From Branchiibius hedensis (GTDB lineage Bacteria; Actinomycetota; Actinomycetes; Actinomycetales; Dermatophilaceae), in the NCBI RefSeq assembly GCF_900108585.1, contig NZ_UESZ01000001.1:2666001-2730000 (forward strand): 64,000 bases of DNA, read 5' to 3'. The stretch's first letter is position 1; each line of letters starts with the position of its first letter. Positions 8,809 through 17,301 of this stretch are shown in pieces. A program made the translations under genes and the position numbers. The notes beneath the pieces were generated by a model. That model made no database searches. It worked only from the letters and a program-made list of their open reading frames with translations, and was not told where the DNA came from.

Positions 8809-9543
8809 ATGCGGATCGCGATGATGACTACCTGCCTGGTCGACGCCCTCTTCCCCGACGTCGGCAAGTCCGTCGTGACCGTGCTCGAACGGTTGGGCCA
8901 CGAGGTCGTCGTGCCGCGGGGCCAGGCTTGCTGCGGTCAGATGCACATCAACACCGGGTACGTCGATGACGCGCTTCCCGTCGTACGCAACCAGGTCGCA
9001 GCCCTGACTGAGGTCGCTGCTGACGCAGTCGTCGCACCGTCCGGGTCCTGTGTGGGCTCGGTACGGCACCAGCACGTGACTCTGGCCCGCAACGCCGGCG
9101 ACGACGCCTTGGCCGACCAGGCGCAGGCGCTGAGTGACAAGACCTACGAGTTCTCCGAACTCCTCGTCGACGTCCTCGGTGTCACCGACGTGGGCGCGTA
9201 CTTCCCGCACACGGTGACCTACCACCCCACCTGTCACTCACTGCGCATGCTGCGGGTCGGCGACAAGCCGCTGCGCCTGCTGGAAGCCGTCGATGGTTTG
9301 GACTTGGTGGAACTGCCTGGCGCACAGGAGTGTTGCGGTTTCGGTGGCACCTTCGCTCTCAAGAACGAGCCCGTCTCCAGCGCGATGCTCGCCGACAAGG
9401 TGGCCGCCGTGCAGACCACCGGAGCCGACATCTGCTCGACCAGCGACTCCTCCTGCCTGATGCACATCGGCGGTGGTCTCTCGCGGCTGGAAACCGGTGT
9501 GGGGACACGGCACCTGGCGCAGATCCTGGCGAGCACCCGATGA
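8809..9543 (+). CDS. lutA: L-lactate utilisation protein LutA, Fe-S oxidoreductase subunit
   Basis: 244 residues with two CCG-type cysteine-rich domains: CLVDALFPDVG with GQACCGQM in the first half and TYHPTCHSLR with AQECCGFGGTFALKN in the second. This is the LutA/YkgE family subunit of the LutABC complex that oxidises L-lactate to pyruvate in the cytosol and passes electrons on through Fe-S clusters. It starts a three-gene operon with overlapping ends and is preceded by a likely leaderless -10 box. Confidence 0.92.
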   Translation: MRIAMMTTCLVDALFPDVGKSVVTVLERLGHEVVVPRGQACCGQMHINTGYVDDALPVVRNQVAALTEVAADAVVAPSGSCVGSVRHQHVTLARNAGDDALADQAQALSDKTYEFSELLVDVLGVTDVGAYFPHTVTYHPTCHSLRMLRVGDKPLRLLEAVDGLDLVELPGAQECCGFGGTFALKNEPVSSAMLADKVAAVQTTGADICSTSDSSCLMHIGGGLSRLETGVGTRHLAQILASTR

Positions 9544-10979
9544 GCGCCGTTGACCTGCCCGACCCGACCTGGCCGTTGCGCGGGAAGGAGCCGTTCCCCA
9601 GGGCCGCCGCGCACGAGCTGCAGAACGCCCAACTGCGTCGAAATCTGCGGCATGCCACTCACACCATCCGCGACAAGCGCCTGCACGCCGTCGGTGAACT
9701 CGACGACTGGGAGCAGCTGCGCGAGGCCGGTGAGGCCCTCAAACAGGATGTGCTGCAACGACTTCCGGAGTTGCTCGAAGAACTGGAGCGCAACGTCACC
9801 GCCCGCGGCGGTGTCGTGCACTGGGCCCGCGACGCCACCGAAGCCAATGAGATCGTGACCGGTCTGATTCGCGCGACCGGCAGCCAGGAAGTCGTCAAGG
9901 TCAAGTCGATGGCCACCCAGGAGATCGGCCTCAACGAACACCTCGAGGCCGCCGGCATCACCGCCATCGAGACGGACCTGGCCGAGTTGATCGTCCAACT
10001 CGGCCACGACACCCCCAGCCACATCCTGGTGCCGGCCATCCACCGCAACCGCGACGAGATCCGCGACATCTTCCGCCGTGAAATGCCCGGTGCCCCAGCA
10101 GATCTCAGCAACGAGCCCGCGGACCTCGCGGCGGCCTCGCGGCACTATCTGCGCCACAAGTTCCTGCACACCAAGGTCGCGATCAGCGGGGCCAACTTCG
10201 CCGTCGCCGACACGGGCACGCTGGCCGTGGTCGAATCCGAGGGCAACGGCCGGATGTGCCTGACCCTGCCCGAGACCCTGATCACCGTGATGGGCATCGA
10301 GAAGATCATCCCGACGTTCACCGACTTCGAGGTCTTCATGCAACTGCTGCCGCGCAGTTCGACGGCCGAGCGGATGAATCCCTACACCTCGATGTGGACC
10401 GGGGTCCACGACGGCGACGGACCCCAAGAGTTCCACCTGGTGTTGCTGGACAACGGCCGCTCCCGGGTGCTGGAGGACCCGGTCGGTCGGCCCGCGCTGC
10501 GCTGCATCCGCTGCAGCGCCTGCCTGAACGTGTGCCCGGTCTACGAACGCGTCGGTGGTCACGCCTACGGCTCGGTCTACCCCGGCCCGATCGGCGCGAT
10601 CCTGACCCCGCAACTGACCGGCCTCGACGGCCCCGATGACCCGAATGCCACTCTGCCGTATGCCAGTACGCTCTGCGGGGCGTGTTTCGATGCCTGCCCG
10701 GTGCGGATCGACATCCCCTCGATTCTGGTGCACCTGCGGGCGAAATCGGTCGCGGCGACCAAGCATCCGGTGGAAGAGACCGCGATGAAGGCGATGAGTA
10801 CGGCGATGAGTTCCGGATCGCGATTCCGTCGGATCATCCGACTGGTCCCGTTGAGCAAACTGGGTGGTCACGGTCATCTCCTGGGGCACCTGCCGCTGCC
10901 GGGCGCCGCGTGGGCCAAGCACCGCGACCTGCCGAAGTTGCCGACCCGATCCTTCCGCGATTGGTGGGCGAAGCGATGA
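9540..10979 (+). CDS. lutB: L-lactate utilisation iron-sulfur protein LutB
   Basis: 479 residues. The N-terminal two thirds is the LUD domain (NEIVTGLIRATGSQEVVKVKSMATQEIGLNEHLE, TGTLAVVESEGNGR). The C-terminal part carries two [4Fe-4S] motifs, CIRCSACLNVCPVYE and CGACFDACPVRID, as in bacterial LutB. The ATG at 9540 overlaps the lutA stop; longer frames upstream run through lutA and are not used. It should form the lactate oxidation complex with LutA and LutC. Confidence 0.93.
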   Translation: MSAVDLPDPTWPLRGKEPFPRAAAHELQNAQLRRNLRHATHTIRDKRLHAVGELDDWEQLREAGEALKQDVLQRLPELLEELERNVTARGGVVHWARDATEANEIVTGLIRATGSQEVVKVKSMATQEIGLNEHLEAAGITAIETDLAELIVQLGHDTPSHILVPAIHRNRDEIRDIFRREMPGAPADLSNEPADLAAASRHYLRHKFLHTKVAISGANFAVADTGTLAVVESEGNGRMCLTLPETLITVMGIEKIIPTFTDFEVFMQLLPRSSTAERMNPYTSMWTGVHDGDGPQEFHLVLLDNGRSRVLEDPVGRPALRCIRCSACLNVCPVYERVGGHAYGSVYPGPIGAILTPQLTGLDGPDDPNATLPYASTLCGACFDACPVRIDIPSILVHLRAKSVAATKHPVEETAMKAMSTAMSSGSRFRRIIRLVPLSKLGGHGHLLGHLPLPGAAWAKHRDLPKLPTRSFRDWWAKR

Positions 10980-11590
10980 GCGCCAAGGACGACATCCTGG
11001 CCCGCCTGCGCAACGCCCTGGAGGACGACCCCGCTCCGGTCACGGTGCCGCGGGACTATGAGCATGCCCCGCTGACCGGGATCGCTGATCTGGAGCTGTT
11101 CGCCGAGCGGGTGGCCGAATACCGGGCCAACGTGTACCGCGTCGACGAACCCGGACTGGCCGAGCTGGTCACGAATCTCGTCGGCGAAGGATCCATCGTC
11201 GTCCCGCATGACCTGCCGGACACGGTCACCGGCGCACTCGACGTACGACGGGATGGGCCAGGTACGCGGCTGTCGGTCGCCGAGTTGGACGGCACAGCGA
11301 CGGTTGTCACCGTAGCGCGCCTCGGGATCGCGCTCACCGGAACGATCGTGCTGGATGCCGGCCCGGGGCAGGGCCGACGGGCCCTCAGTTTGGTACCGGA
11401 TCACCACGTCTGCATAGTGCGGGATGACCAGGTCGTCGACACGGCGCCGCAGGCATTCGCCGCGCTGGACACCGCCGGGCCGCTCACCTTCATCAGCGGA
11501 CCCAGTGCGACCAGCGACATCGAATTGAACCGGGTCGAAGGAGTGCACGGCCCCCGCCGGCTCGACGTCGTGCTGGTCTCAACCCGATAG
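10976..11590 (+). CDS. lutC: L-lactate utilisation protein LutC
   Basis: 204 residues, LUD-domain protein of the LutC/YkgG family. It begins MSAKDDILARLRNAL, has the middle IVVPHDLP and ends with FISGPSATSDIELNRVEGVHGPRRLDVVLV, a hallmark of the family. The ATG overlaps the lutB stop (ATGA). No LutR-type GntR regulator or lactate permease is adjacent, so control of the operon must come from elsewhere. Confidence 0.92.
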   Translation: MSAKDDILARLRNALEDDPAPVTVPRDYEHAPLTGIADLELFAERVAEYRANVYRVDEPGLAELVTNLVGEGSIVVPHDLPDTVTGALDVRRDGPGTRLSVAELDGTATVVTVARLGIALTGTIVLDAGPGQGRRALSLVPDHHVCIVRDDQVVDTAPQAFAALDTAGPLTFISGPSATSDIELNRVEGVHGPRRLDVVLVSTR

Positions 11591-11681
11591 GACGTATCGG
11601 CCACCGACCCTGAGTGCCACCCTGAAACGAATGTCCGTGGGTAAGGGCGGCCCAATGGCTACCTTCCTGAAGCCGCGCTTT

Positions 11682-11712
11682 ACATTGTGGGCAATTTGAT
11701 TGCCCACAATGT
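11682..11712. promoter_or_regulatory. 31-bp perfect palindrome, OhrR-type operator
   Basis: ACATTGTGGGCAAT at 11682-11695 and its exact reverse complement at 11699-11712 surround TTG. The core CAATTTGATTG resembles OhrR boxes. It ends 2 bases before the likely -10 box TAGCCT (11715-11720), so bound repressor would cover the promoter of the MarR gene at 11728. Confidence 0.85.
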
Positions 11713-11714
11713 GC

Positions 11715-11720
11715 TAGCCT
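11715..11720 (+). promoter_or_regulatory. -10 box TAGCCT of the ohrR-like gene
   Basis: TAGCCT lies 7 bases before the GTG at 11728, which has no Shine-Dalgarno sequence; this fits leaderless transcription starting at the gene start and repressed from the adjacent palindrome. Confidence 0.5.
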
Positions 11721-11727
11721 GACGAAT

Positions 11728-12201
11728 GTGAGCACGCACGTGGACGACAACGTCGATGTAGACGAGTTGTTGTGCTTCGCGATGTACAACGCATCGCGTG
11801 CGCTCACGGGTCGCTACCGGGAGTTGTTGACGCCGCTCGGTCTCACGTATCCGCAGTACCTCGTGCTCCTGGTGCTGTGGAACGAGTCGCCGTTGGCGAT
11901 CGGCGAACTCGGCCAGCGGCTCTACCTGGACTCCGGGACCTTGTCGCCACTGCTCAAACGGTTGCAGAGCCTTGGTCTGATCGACCGAGCCCGCAGCCAG
12001 GACGACGAACGGGTGGTCCTGGTCAGCCTCACCGACAGTGGCAAGGAGATCCGCCAGCAACTAGCTGACGTCCCCGAAACCATTTGCGAGGCAACTGGTC
12101 TCAGCCGCGACGCTCTCGCAGACCTGCGAGACCAGGTCGAGGCAGTGGCCAGCCACGTGCGCGCAACTGCCCATTCCACACCCCACCCCACGACGCTGTA
12201 G
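11728..12201 (+). CDS. OhrR-type MarR-family organic-peroxide sensor
   Basis: 157 residues. Cys16 in ELLCFAMYNASRAL is at the position of the peroxide-sensing cysteine of OhrR proteins. The winged helix follows (YPQYLVLLVLWNESPLAIGELGQRLYLDSGTLSPLLKRL, then DDERVVLVSLT). Oxidation of this Cys by organic hydroperoxides normally releases DNA. It is followed after 8 bases by an OsmC/Ohr-type gene and preceded by a perfect palindrome, the standard ohr regulatory layout. The GTG start is set by the -10 box and by a stop in the overlapping ATG frame. Confidence 0.9.
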   Translation: MSTHVDDNVDVDELLCFAMYNASRALTGRYRELLTPLGLTYPQYLVLLVLWNESPLAIGELGQRLYLDSGTLSPLLKRLQSLGLIDRARSQDDERVVLVSLTDSGKEIRQQLADVPETICEATGLSRDALADLRDQVEAVASHVRATAHSTPHPTTL

Positions 12202-12209
12202 GAGGCACG

Positions 12210-12647
12210 ATGCCCACCCGTACCGCACGCACCGACTGGACCGGAACCCTCGAAGAGGGCTCTGGCAAGGTCGAACTCACCAGCTCCAAGCTCGACACCT
12301 TCGAGGTGTCCTTCCCCAAGCGGGCGGCTGACGACGCTGGCGGGGCGACCAGCCCCGAGGAACTCATCGCAGCGGCGCACTCCTCCTGCTACGCGATGCA
12401 GTTGTCCGCGCTGATCGCCGAGGCTGGTGGCACTCCGCAGGCTCTCGACGTGCAGGCTGACGTCTCGCTCGGCCCGGACCCGGCCGGCGGTTTCCGACTC
12501 AGCGGCATCAAGATCACCGTCCGCGGTGAGGTGGACGGCCTGGACGCCGACGGTTTCGCCAAGGTGGCCGCGGACGCCAAGGCTTCCTGCCCGGTCAGCA
12601 AGGCGCTCACCGGTGTCGAGATCACCCTGGACGCCGCGCTCGACTGA
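12210..12647 (+). CDS. OsmC/Ohr-family peroxiredoxin
   Basis: 145 residues. Cys60 (AAAHSSCYAM) and Cys127 (KASCPVSKAL) are the redox pair of the OsmC/Ohr superfamily, which reduces organic hydroperoxides with thiol cofactors in the cytosol. The TSPEELIAAAHSSCYAMQLS helix and the length fit. The ATG at 12210 is chosen for GGAGG at 12201-12205. The upstream MarR-type sensor supports an organic-peroxide role; within the superfamily it looks closer to OsmC than to classical Ohr. Confidence 0.9.
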   Translation: MPTRTARTDWTGTLEEGSGKVELTSSKLDTFEVSFPKRAADDAGGATSPEELIAAAHSSCYAMQLSALIAEAGGTPQALDVQADVSLGPDPAGGFRLSGIKITVRGEVDGLDADGFAKVAADAKASCPVSKALTGVEITLDAALD

Positions 12648-12663
12648 GCCGATCGACGTACGC

Positions 12664-12697
12664 CGAGGGGCCCGGTCCGCGTGGACCGGGCCCCTCG
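12664..12697. terminator. bidirectional terminator hairpin
   Basis: A 15-bp perfect stem (CGAGGGGCCCGGTCC and its complement) with a GCGT loop lies between the convergent OsmC gene and putA. There is no T-run, as is usual in high-GC actinomycetes. Confidence 0.8.
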
Positions 12698-12708
12698 TCG
12701 TGCCTGGG

Positions 12709-15700
12709 TCAGATGAGTCCGTCGGACAAGTGGTTCGGAGTACCGAACCGGTGCGCCGTGATGCTGACCGCCTGCTCATGCAGGAACGGCAACATCTCGA
12801 TGCGCCCCGCTGCGGTGACCGGTTGGTCGTAGACCGCGATGTCGGGACGACCGTCGGTGGCGGTGGAGATGGCCTGCGCTGAACCACCGATCAACCGGAT
12901 CCGTCGGGCCGGGCCGCTCGCCAGGCCGCCCAACCAGTCCTTGTCGGACTGCACCTGGATGGGGACCCCCGCAGCCTTCGCCGCCTCAACCACAGCGTCG
13001 GGAAGGGCTGTGGCACAGGACAACACGCCGCGCACACTGGATCCTTGCCAGGCTGTCGTCGCCGCCGACAGCACCCGCAGCACCTGCGCCGGATCGGCAT
13101 CTTCGCCGGCCCGGATCACGGTTGGCACCGGCCGGTACCGGAAGACGTTGCGCTCCGCGGTCAACCCGCTGACGTCACGGGCCTGGCTGAACTCAGCGGT
13201 CCAGGCTTCGGCGTCCGATGCGGCTCCTGCCGCCAGGTCGACGGTCGGCCGCCACCCGGTCAGGCCGATTAGATAGTTCGGCCCACCCGCTTTGGTGCCC
13301 GGCCCCACGGCGGACTTCTTCCACCCGCCGAACGGCTGGCGACGCACGATCGCGCCGGTGATGTGCCGGTTGACGTAGAGGTTGCCCGCTTGCACCCGAT
13401 CCAGCCACAACGACAGTTCGTCCCGCTCCAGCGAATGCAGCCCGGCGGTCAGGCCGTACTCGACGGCATTCTGCAGTTCGATTGCCTCCGAGAGGGTTTC
13501 GGCAGTCATGATCGACAGGACCGGACCGAAGAACTCCGTCAGGTGCGAGGTCGACCCGGGCTTGACGCCCTTCTTGACCCCCGGCGACCAGAGCTGGCCG
13601 GTGTCGTCGAGCCGGCGGGGTTGGACGACCCACTCCTCGCCCTCGTCGAGCGTGGTCAGCGCGCGCAGCAGCTTGCCCGACGCGGGCTCGATGAGCGGCC
13701 CCATCTGCGTGTTCGGGTCGCTGGGATAGCCGACGGTCAGCGACTGCACCGCGTCGACCAGCTGCTGGTTGAACCGCCGCGAGGTGGCCACGGACCCGAC
13801 CAGGATGACCAACGATGCGGCCGAACACTTCTGCCCGGCGTGCCCGAAGGCCGAGGAAACCACGTCCTTTACGGCGAGGTCGAGGTCAGCACTCGGAGTG
13901 ACGATGATGGCGTTCTTGCCGCTGGTCTCGGCGTGCAGACGAAGCTCCGGCCGGAACGAGCGGAAGAGCTCGGCAGTCTCGTAGGCGCCCGTCAGGATCA
14001 GCTGATCGACCCGTTCATCGCTGACCAGCTTTGTGCCCAAATCGTTTTCGGCAACGTGCACCAGCCGCAGGACCTCCCGCGGCACACCCGCCCGCCACAG
14101 TGCGTCAACCATCACCGAACCACAGCGCGCCGCCGACGGTGCCGGCTTGATGATGACCGCCGAGCCCGCGGCCAGAGCCGCGAGCGTCGAGCCGGCGGGG
14201 ATGGCGACCGGGAAGTTCCACGGCGGGGTCACGACCGTCAGTGCGTACGGCGATCGGCTGGCTCCCTCGACCGAGTCCAACCCCTCCGCGAGATCGGCGT
14301 AGTAGTTCGCGAAGTCGACCGCTTCGGAGACCTCGGGGTCGCTCTGGTCGATCGTCTTACCGGCCTCGGCACCCATGACCTCGATGAGCTGGTCGCGGGC
14401 GCGCTGCAATTCGACCGCGGCCTGGCGCAGAATCGCGGCCCGCTCCACCCCGGAGCGAGCGCCCCACTCCTGGCCTGCGGCAACGGCACCGGAGATCGTC
14501 TCCTCCAGCACCGCAGCGTCGGTGATGGTGTGTTCGTGCACCAGGTCGGCACCCAGGTCACTAGTGGCGATCCGCTCCTGGATCGCCCGCCCCCACGACC
14601 GGTTACCCGGCGTCGAGGGGTCGGTGTCCGGCACGTTGGCGAACTCGACTGCGGTGTCGATCACCTCGGTGCTGCGATCCTGCACCCGGTTCGGCGGCGG
14701 CACGGACTCGTCCAACGCGTGCAGCGACGCGATGAACCGCTGCCACTCGCGCTCGAACAGTGCTGAGTCGGAATGCAATTCGAAGACCGCCGACATGAAG
14801 TTGTCCTGGCTGGCGCCCTCCTCGAGCCGGCGGATCAGGTAGGCGATCGCGACGTCGAACTCCCCCGGGTGGACCACCGGGGTGTAGAGCAGCAGGTTGC
14901 CGACCTCGCGGCGCACCGCCTCGGCCTGGCTGGTCGCCATCCCGAGCAACATCTCGAACTCGATGCCGTCGCGCACGCCCCGCTGCCCGGCGAGCAGCCA
15001 CGCGAAGGCGACGTCGAAGAGGTTGTGCCCCGCGACGCCGACGCGCACGTTGGCGATCCGCTCCGGCTGCATCGCGTAGTTCAGGACCCGTTTGTAGTTG
15101 GTGTCGGAGTCCTGCTTGCTACCCCACGTCGCCAGCGGCCAGCCGTGCAACGACGCCTCGACCTGCTCCATCGGCAGGTTGGCACCCTTGACCAGTCGCA
15201 CCTTGATCGGCGCACCCCCGCGGGCCCGTCGGGCACCCGACCACTCCTGCAGCCGGATCATCGCCGACAACGCGTCCGGCAGATACGCCTGCAGCACGAT
15301 GCCAGCCTCCAGCGAGGCGAATTCGGGGCGATCCAGGATGGTCGTGAAGACCGCGATCGTCAGGTCGAGATCGTGGTACTCCTCCATGTCCAGGTTGATG
15401 AACTTCGCCGGGCTGCTCTGTGCCGCAAGCTGATACAGCGGCAGCAGCTTCTCGACGACATGCTCAACAGCCTCGTCGAACGCCCACTCCGGATGCGGTG
15501 CCACGGTCGAAGACACCTTGATCGAGACGTAGTCGACGTCGTCGCGACCCAGCAGCTTCACGGTGCCGGCCAAACGCCGATCGGCCTCCTGCTCCCCCAG
15601 CACTGCTTCGCCGAGCAGGTTAAGATTCAACCGGACGCCATCGCGCTTGATCTTCTCGATCGCCTTACCCAAGCGGGCGTCACTGGCGTCCACGATCAGG

Positions 15701-16065
15701 TGACCGACCATCTGACGCAGCGATCGGCGTACGACGGGGATGACGGCGGACGGGGCCACGGACCCGGCCCGGGCACCCAGCTTCACCGCGGACCGCAGAT
15801 ACCAGGGCAGGAAGCCGGGCACGTCGGCCGCGAGCGCCGCGAAGTTCTCGGCGGCCACGGCTGGGTCCTCCGGACGGATGACGCCGTCGACGAACCCGAC
15901 CGTGAACGGCAACCCGTCCGGGTCGCGCAGGACGTCGGCCAACTGTTGGGCCGATCGGTCCGTCGGCAGCGCGGCCGCCGCTTCCAACCAGCGTTGCACC
16001 AGGGCACGGGCCTGGTCGGCGAGCGCGTCGAGTTCGGCGCGGGTGGGTACTTCGATGTCGGTCAC
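12709..16065 (-). CDS. putA: bifunctional proline dehydrogenase / glutamate-semialdehyde dehydrogenase PutA
   Basis: 1118 residues. The N-terminal half is the FAD-dependent proline dehydrogenase barrel (VSIKVSS, FINLDMEEY, GAPIKVRLVKGANLPMEQV, then QRGVRDGIEFEMLLGM near residue 360). The middle is the aldehyde dehydrogenase domain with HAETSGKNAIIV near 711 and the catalytic Cys in GQKCSAASL near 746. A further C-terminal ALDH-like domain follows. There is no ribbon-helix-helix, so it is not a self-regulator. The GTG at 16065 is chosen over the in-frame ATG at 16077 because AGGAG sits 5 bases before it. It follows the CorA-like gene closely. Confidence 0.93.
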   Translation of the reverse strand: MTDIEVPTRAELDALADQARALVQRWLEAAAALPTDRSAQQLADVLRDPDGLPFTVGFVDGVIRPEDPAVAAENFAALAADVPGFLPWYLRSAVKLGARAGSVAPSAVIPVVRRSLRQMVGHLIVDASDARLGKAIEKIKRDGVRLNLNLLGEAVLGEQEADRRLAGTVKLLGRDDVDYVSIKVSSTVAPHPEWAFDEAVEHVVEKLLPLYQLAAQSSPAKFINLDMEEYHDLDLTIAVFTTILDRPEFASLEAGIVLQAYLPDALSAMIRLQEWSGARRARGGAPIKVRLVKGANLPMEQVEASLHGWPLATWGSKQDSDTNYKRVLNYAMQPERIANVRVGVAGHNLFDVAFAWLLAGQRGVRDGIEFEMLLGMATSQAEAVRREVGNLLLYTPVVHPGEFDVAIAYLIRRLEEGASQDNFMSAVFELHSDSALFEREWQRFIASLHALDESVPPPNRVQDRSTEVIDTAVEFANVPDTDPSTPGNRSWGRAIQERIATSDLGADLVHEHTITDAAVLEETISGAVAAGQEWGARSGVERAAILRQAAVELQRARDQLIEVMGAEAGKTIDQSDPEVSEAVDFANYYADLAEGLDSVEGASRSPYALTVVTPPWNFPVAIPAGSTLAALAAGSAVIIKPAPSAARCGSVMVDALWRAGVPREVLRLVHVAENDLGTKLVSDERVDQLILTGAYETAELFRSFRPELRLHAETSGKNAIIVTPSADLDLAVKDVVSSAFGHAGQKCSAASLVILVGSVATSRRFNQQLVDAVQSLTVGYPSDPNTQMGPLIEPASGKLLRALTTLDEGEEWVVQPRRLDDTGQLWSPGVKKGVKPGSTSHLTEFFGPVLSIMTAETLSEAIELQNAVEYGLTAGLHSLERDELSLWLDRVQAGNLYVNRHITGAIVRRQPFGGWKKSAVGPGTKAGGPNYLIGLTGWRPTVDLAAGAASDAEAWTAEFSQARDVSGLTAERNVFRYRPVPTVIRAGEDADPAQVLRVLSAATTAWQGSSVRGVLSCATALPDAVVEAAKAAGVPIQVQSDKDWLGGLASGPARRIRLIGGSAQAISTATDGRPDIAVYDQPVTAAGRIEMLPFLHEQAVSITAHRFGTPNHLSDGLI

Positions 16066-16076
16066 AGGGCTCCTCA

Positions 16077-17075
16077 TCAGATCCAGTCACGGTGGCGTAG
16101 GAAGGCGTACAGGCCGACGCAGACGACCACGATCGAGACGGTGCTCAACCACAGGCCGAAGGTGTTGCCGAATCCCCAGTAGGGGATGTTCTGTCCGAAC
16201 CAGCCGGTGATGGCGGTGGGGACGGCGATCACCGCGGCCCAGCCGGCCAGTTTCTTCATGACGGTGTTCAGGTTGAGATCCTGCAACGACAGGTTGGTCT
16301 CGAACACCGAGGAGACCATGTCGCGCAACGACTCCGTCCACTCAGCGGCGCGCAGGCAGTGGTCGTAGAGGTCCTGGTACCAGCCCTCCAGGTCGCGGGA
16401 CATGTTGCGCGAGAGGTGTCGCATGAGACCGCCGACGATCTCGCGCATCGGGGTGATGATCCGGCGCAGCCGCACCAGATCCTTGCGCCGGCCGAAGATC
16501 TGCCGCTGGAAGTCCCGAGTGGTGCGTCGCTCCTCGAACAGTTGCCCCTCAAGGGATTCCAGCTCGTCGTCCATCTGCTGGATCGTGTCGAACTGGCTGT
16601 CGACGATCACGTCGAGCAGCCCGTGCACCAGAGCAGGGACACCCTCCTTGGCGATCTCCGGGTCGGCGTCCCAGGCCTTCTCCACCGCGCTCATGTCGAA
16701 GCCGTCGCCGCGGCGCACCGTGACCAACAGCTTCTCGAACATGAAGACCGAGACGCGGTGCAACCGCAGCCGGCCGTTCTCCGGCGACGACGCGTCGCCG
16801 TCCAGATCGGTCGCGTAGGCCATCAGGAACAGGTGATCACCGTGGCGGGTCAGCTTGGGCCGCTCGTAGGGCGCCAGGGCGTCCTCGATCGAGGTCGGGC
16901 TGAGGCGTACCCGGTGGCTGAGTTCGGCCAGGTCCTGCTCGCTGGGATCGATCAGGTCGACCCACGCCAGCCCGTCCGGAGCATCCAGGAGTTCTCCGAT
17001 CTGCGCGCGAGGTACGTCGGACAAGGGCTCCCCGCCGCGCCACCCCCGGACGGTGATCGGGCAGGTGATTTCCAC
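16077..17075 (-). CDS. CorA-family divalent cation transporter-like protein with GQN motif
   Basis: About 332 residues from the GTG at 17075; frame is open to a TTG at 17111 and the exact start is unsure. The N-terminal cytoplasmic domain (AWVDLIDPSEQDLAEL, SPTSIEDALAPYERPKLTRHGDHLFLMAYA) and long helices lead to two C-terminal TM helices, ending in the basic tail RHRDWI. The family selectivity motif GMN before the last helix reads GQN here (GWFGQNIPY), so ion choice may differ from Mg/Co. Its stop overlaps the alternative ATG of putA, so the two genes are probably cotranscribed. Confidence 0.85.
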   Translation of the reverse strand: MEITCPITVRGWRGGEPLSDVPRAQIGELLDAPDGLAWVDLIDPSEQDLAELSHRVRLSPTSIEDALAPYERPKLTRHGDHLFLMAYATDLDGDASSPENGRLRLHRVSVFMFEKLLVTVRRGDGFDMSAVEKAWDADPEIAKEGVPALVHGLLDVIVDSQFDTIQQMDDELESLEGQLFEERRTTRDFQRQIFGRRKDLVRLRRIITPMREIVGGLMRHLSRNMSRDLEGWYQDLYDHCLRAAEWTESLRDMVSSVFETNLSLQDLNLNTVMKKLAGWAAVIAVPTAITGWFGQNIPYWGFGNTFGLWLSTVSIVVVCVGLYAFLRHRDWI

Positions 17076-17295
17076 CCGCCCATTGTGCGCCGCCACACCG
17101 GCCGCGCCCAATCGCCCGTTGCGGATATGCGGGCCCGACCTGCGGCGGGAGACAATGACGGCAAATGAGTGTCGCCGTCACCCCTGCCCTGAACCGTCAG
17201 TCGTTCGCCGTCTACGCCCTCTTCCTGCTCAACGGGGCCGCCTTCGCCAGTTGGGCGTCGCGGCTGCCGGACATCCGCAGCGCCCTGGGCCTGTC

Positions 17296-17301
17296 CCTAG
17301 C
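17296..17301. repeat. target-site duplication CCTAGC, left copy
   Basis: The 6-base CCTAGC abuts the left end of the IS and is repeated at 18402-18407 after its right end. It fits the NCTAGN target preference known for IS481 elements. Confidence 0.9.
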
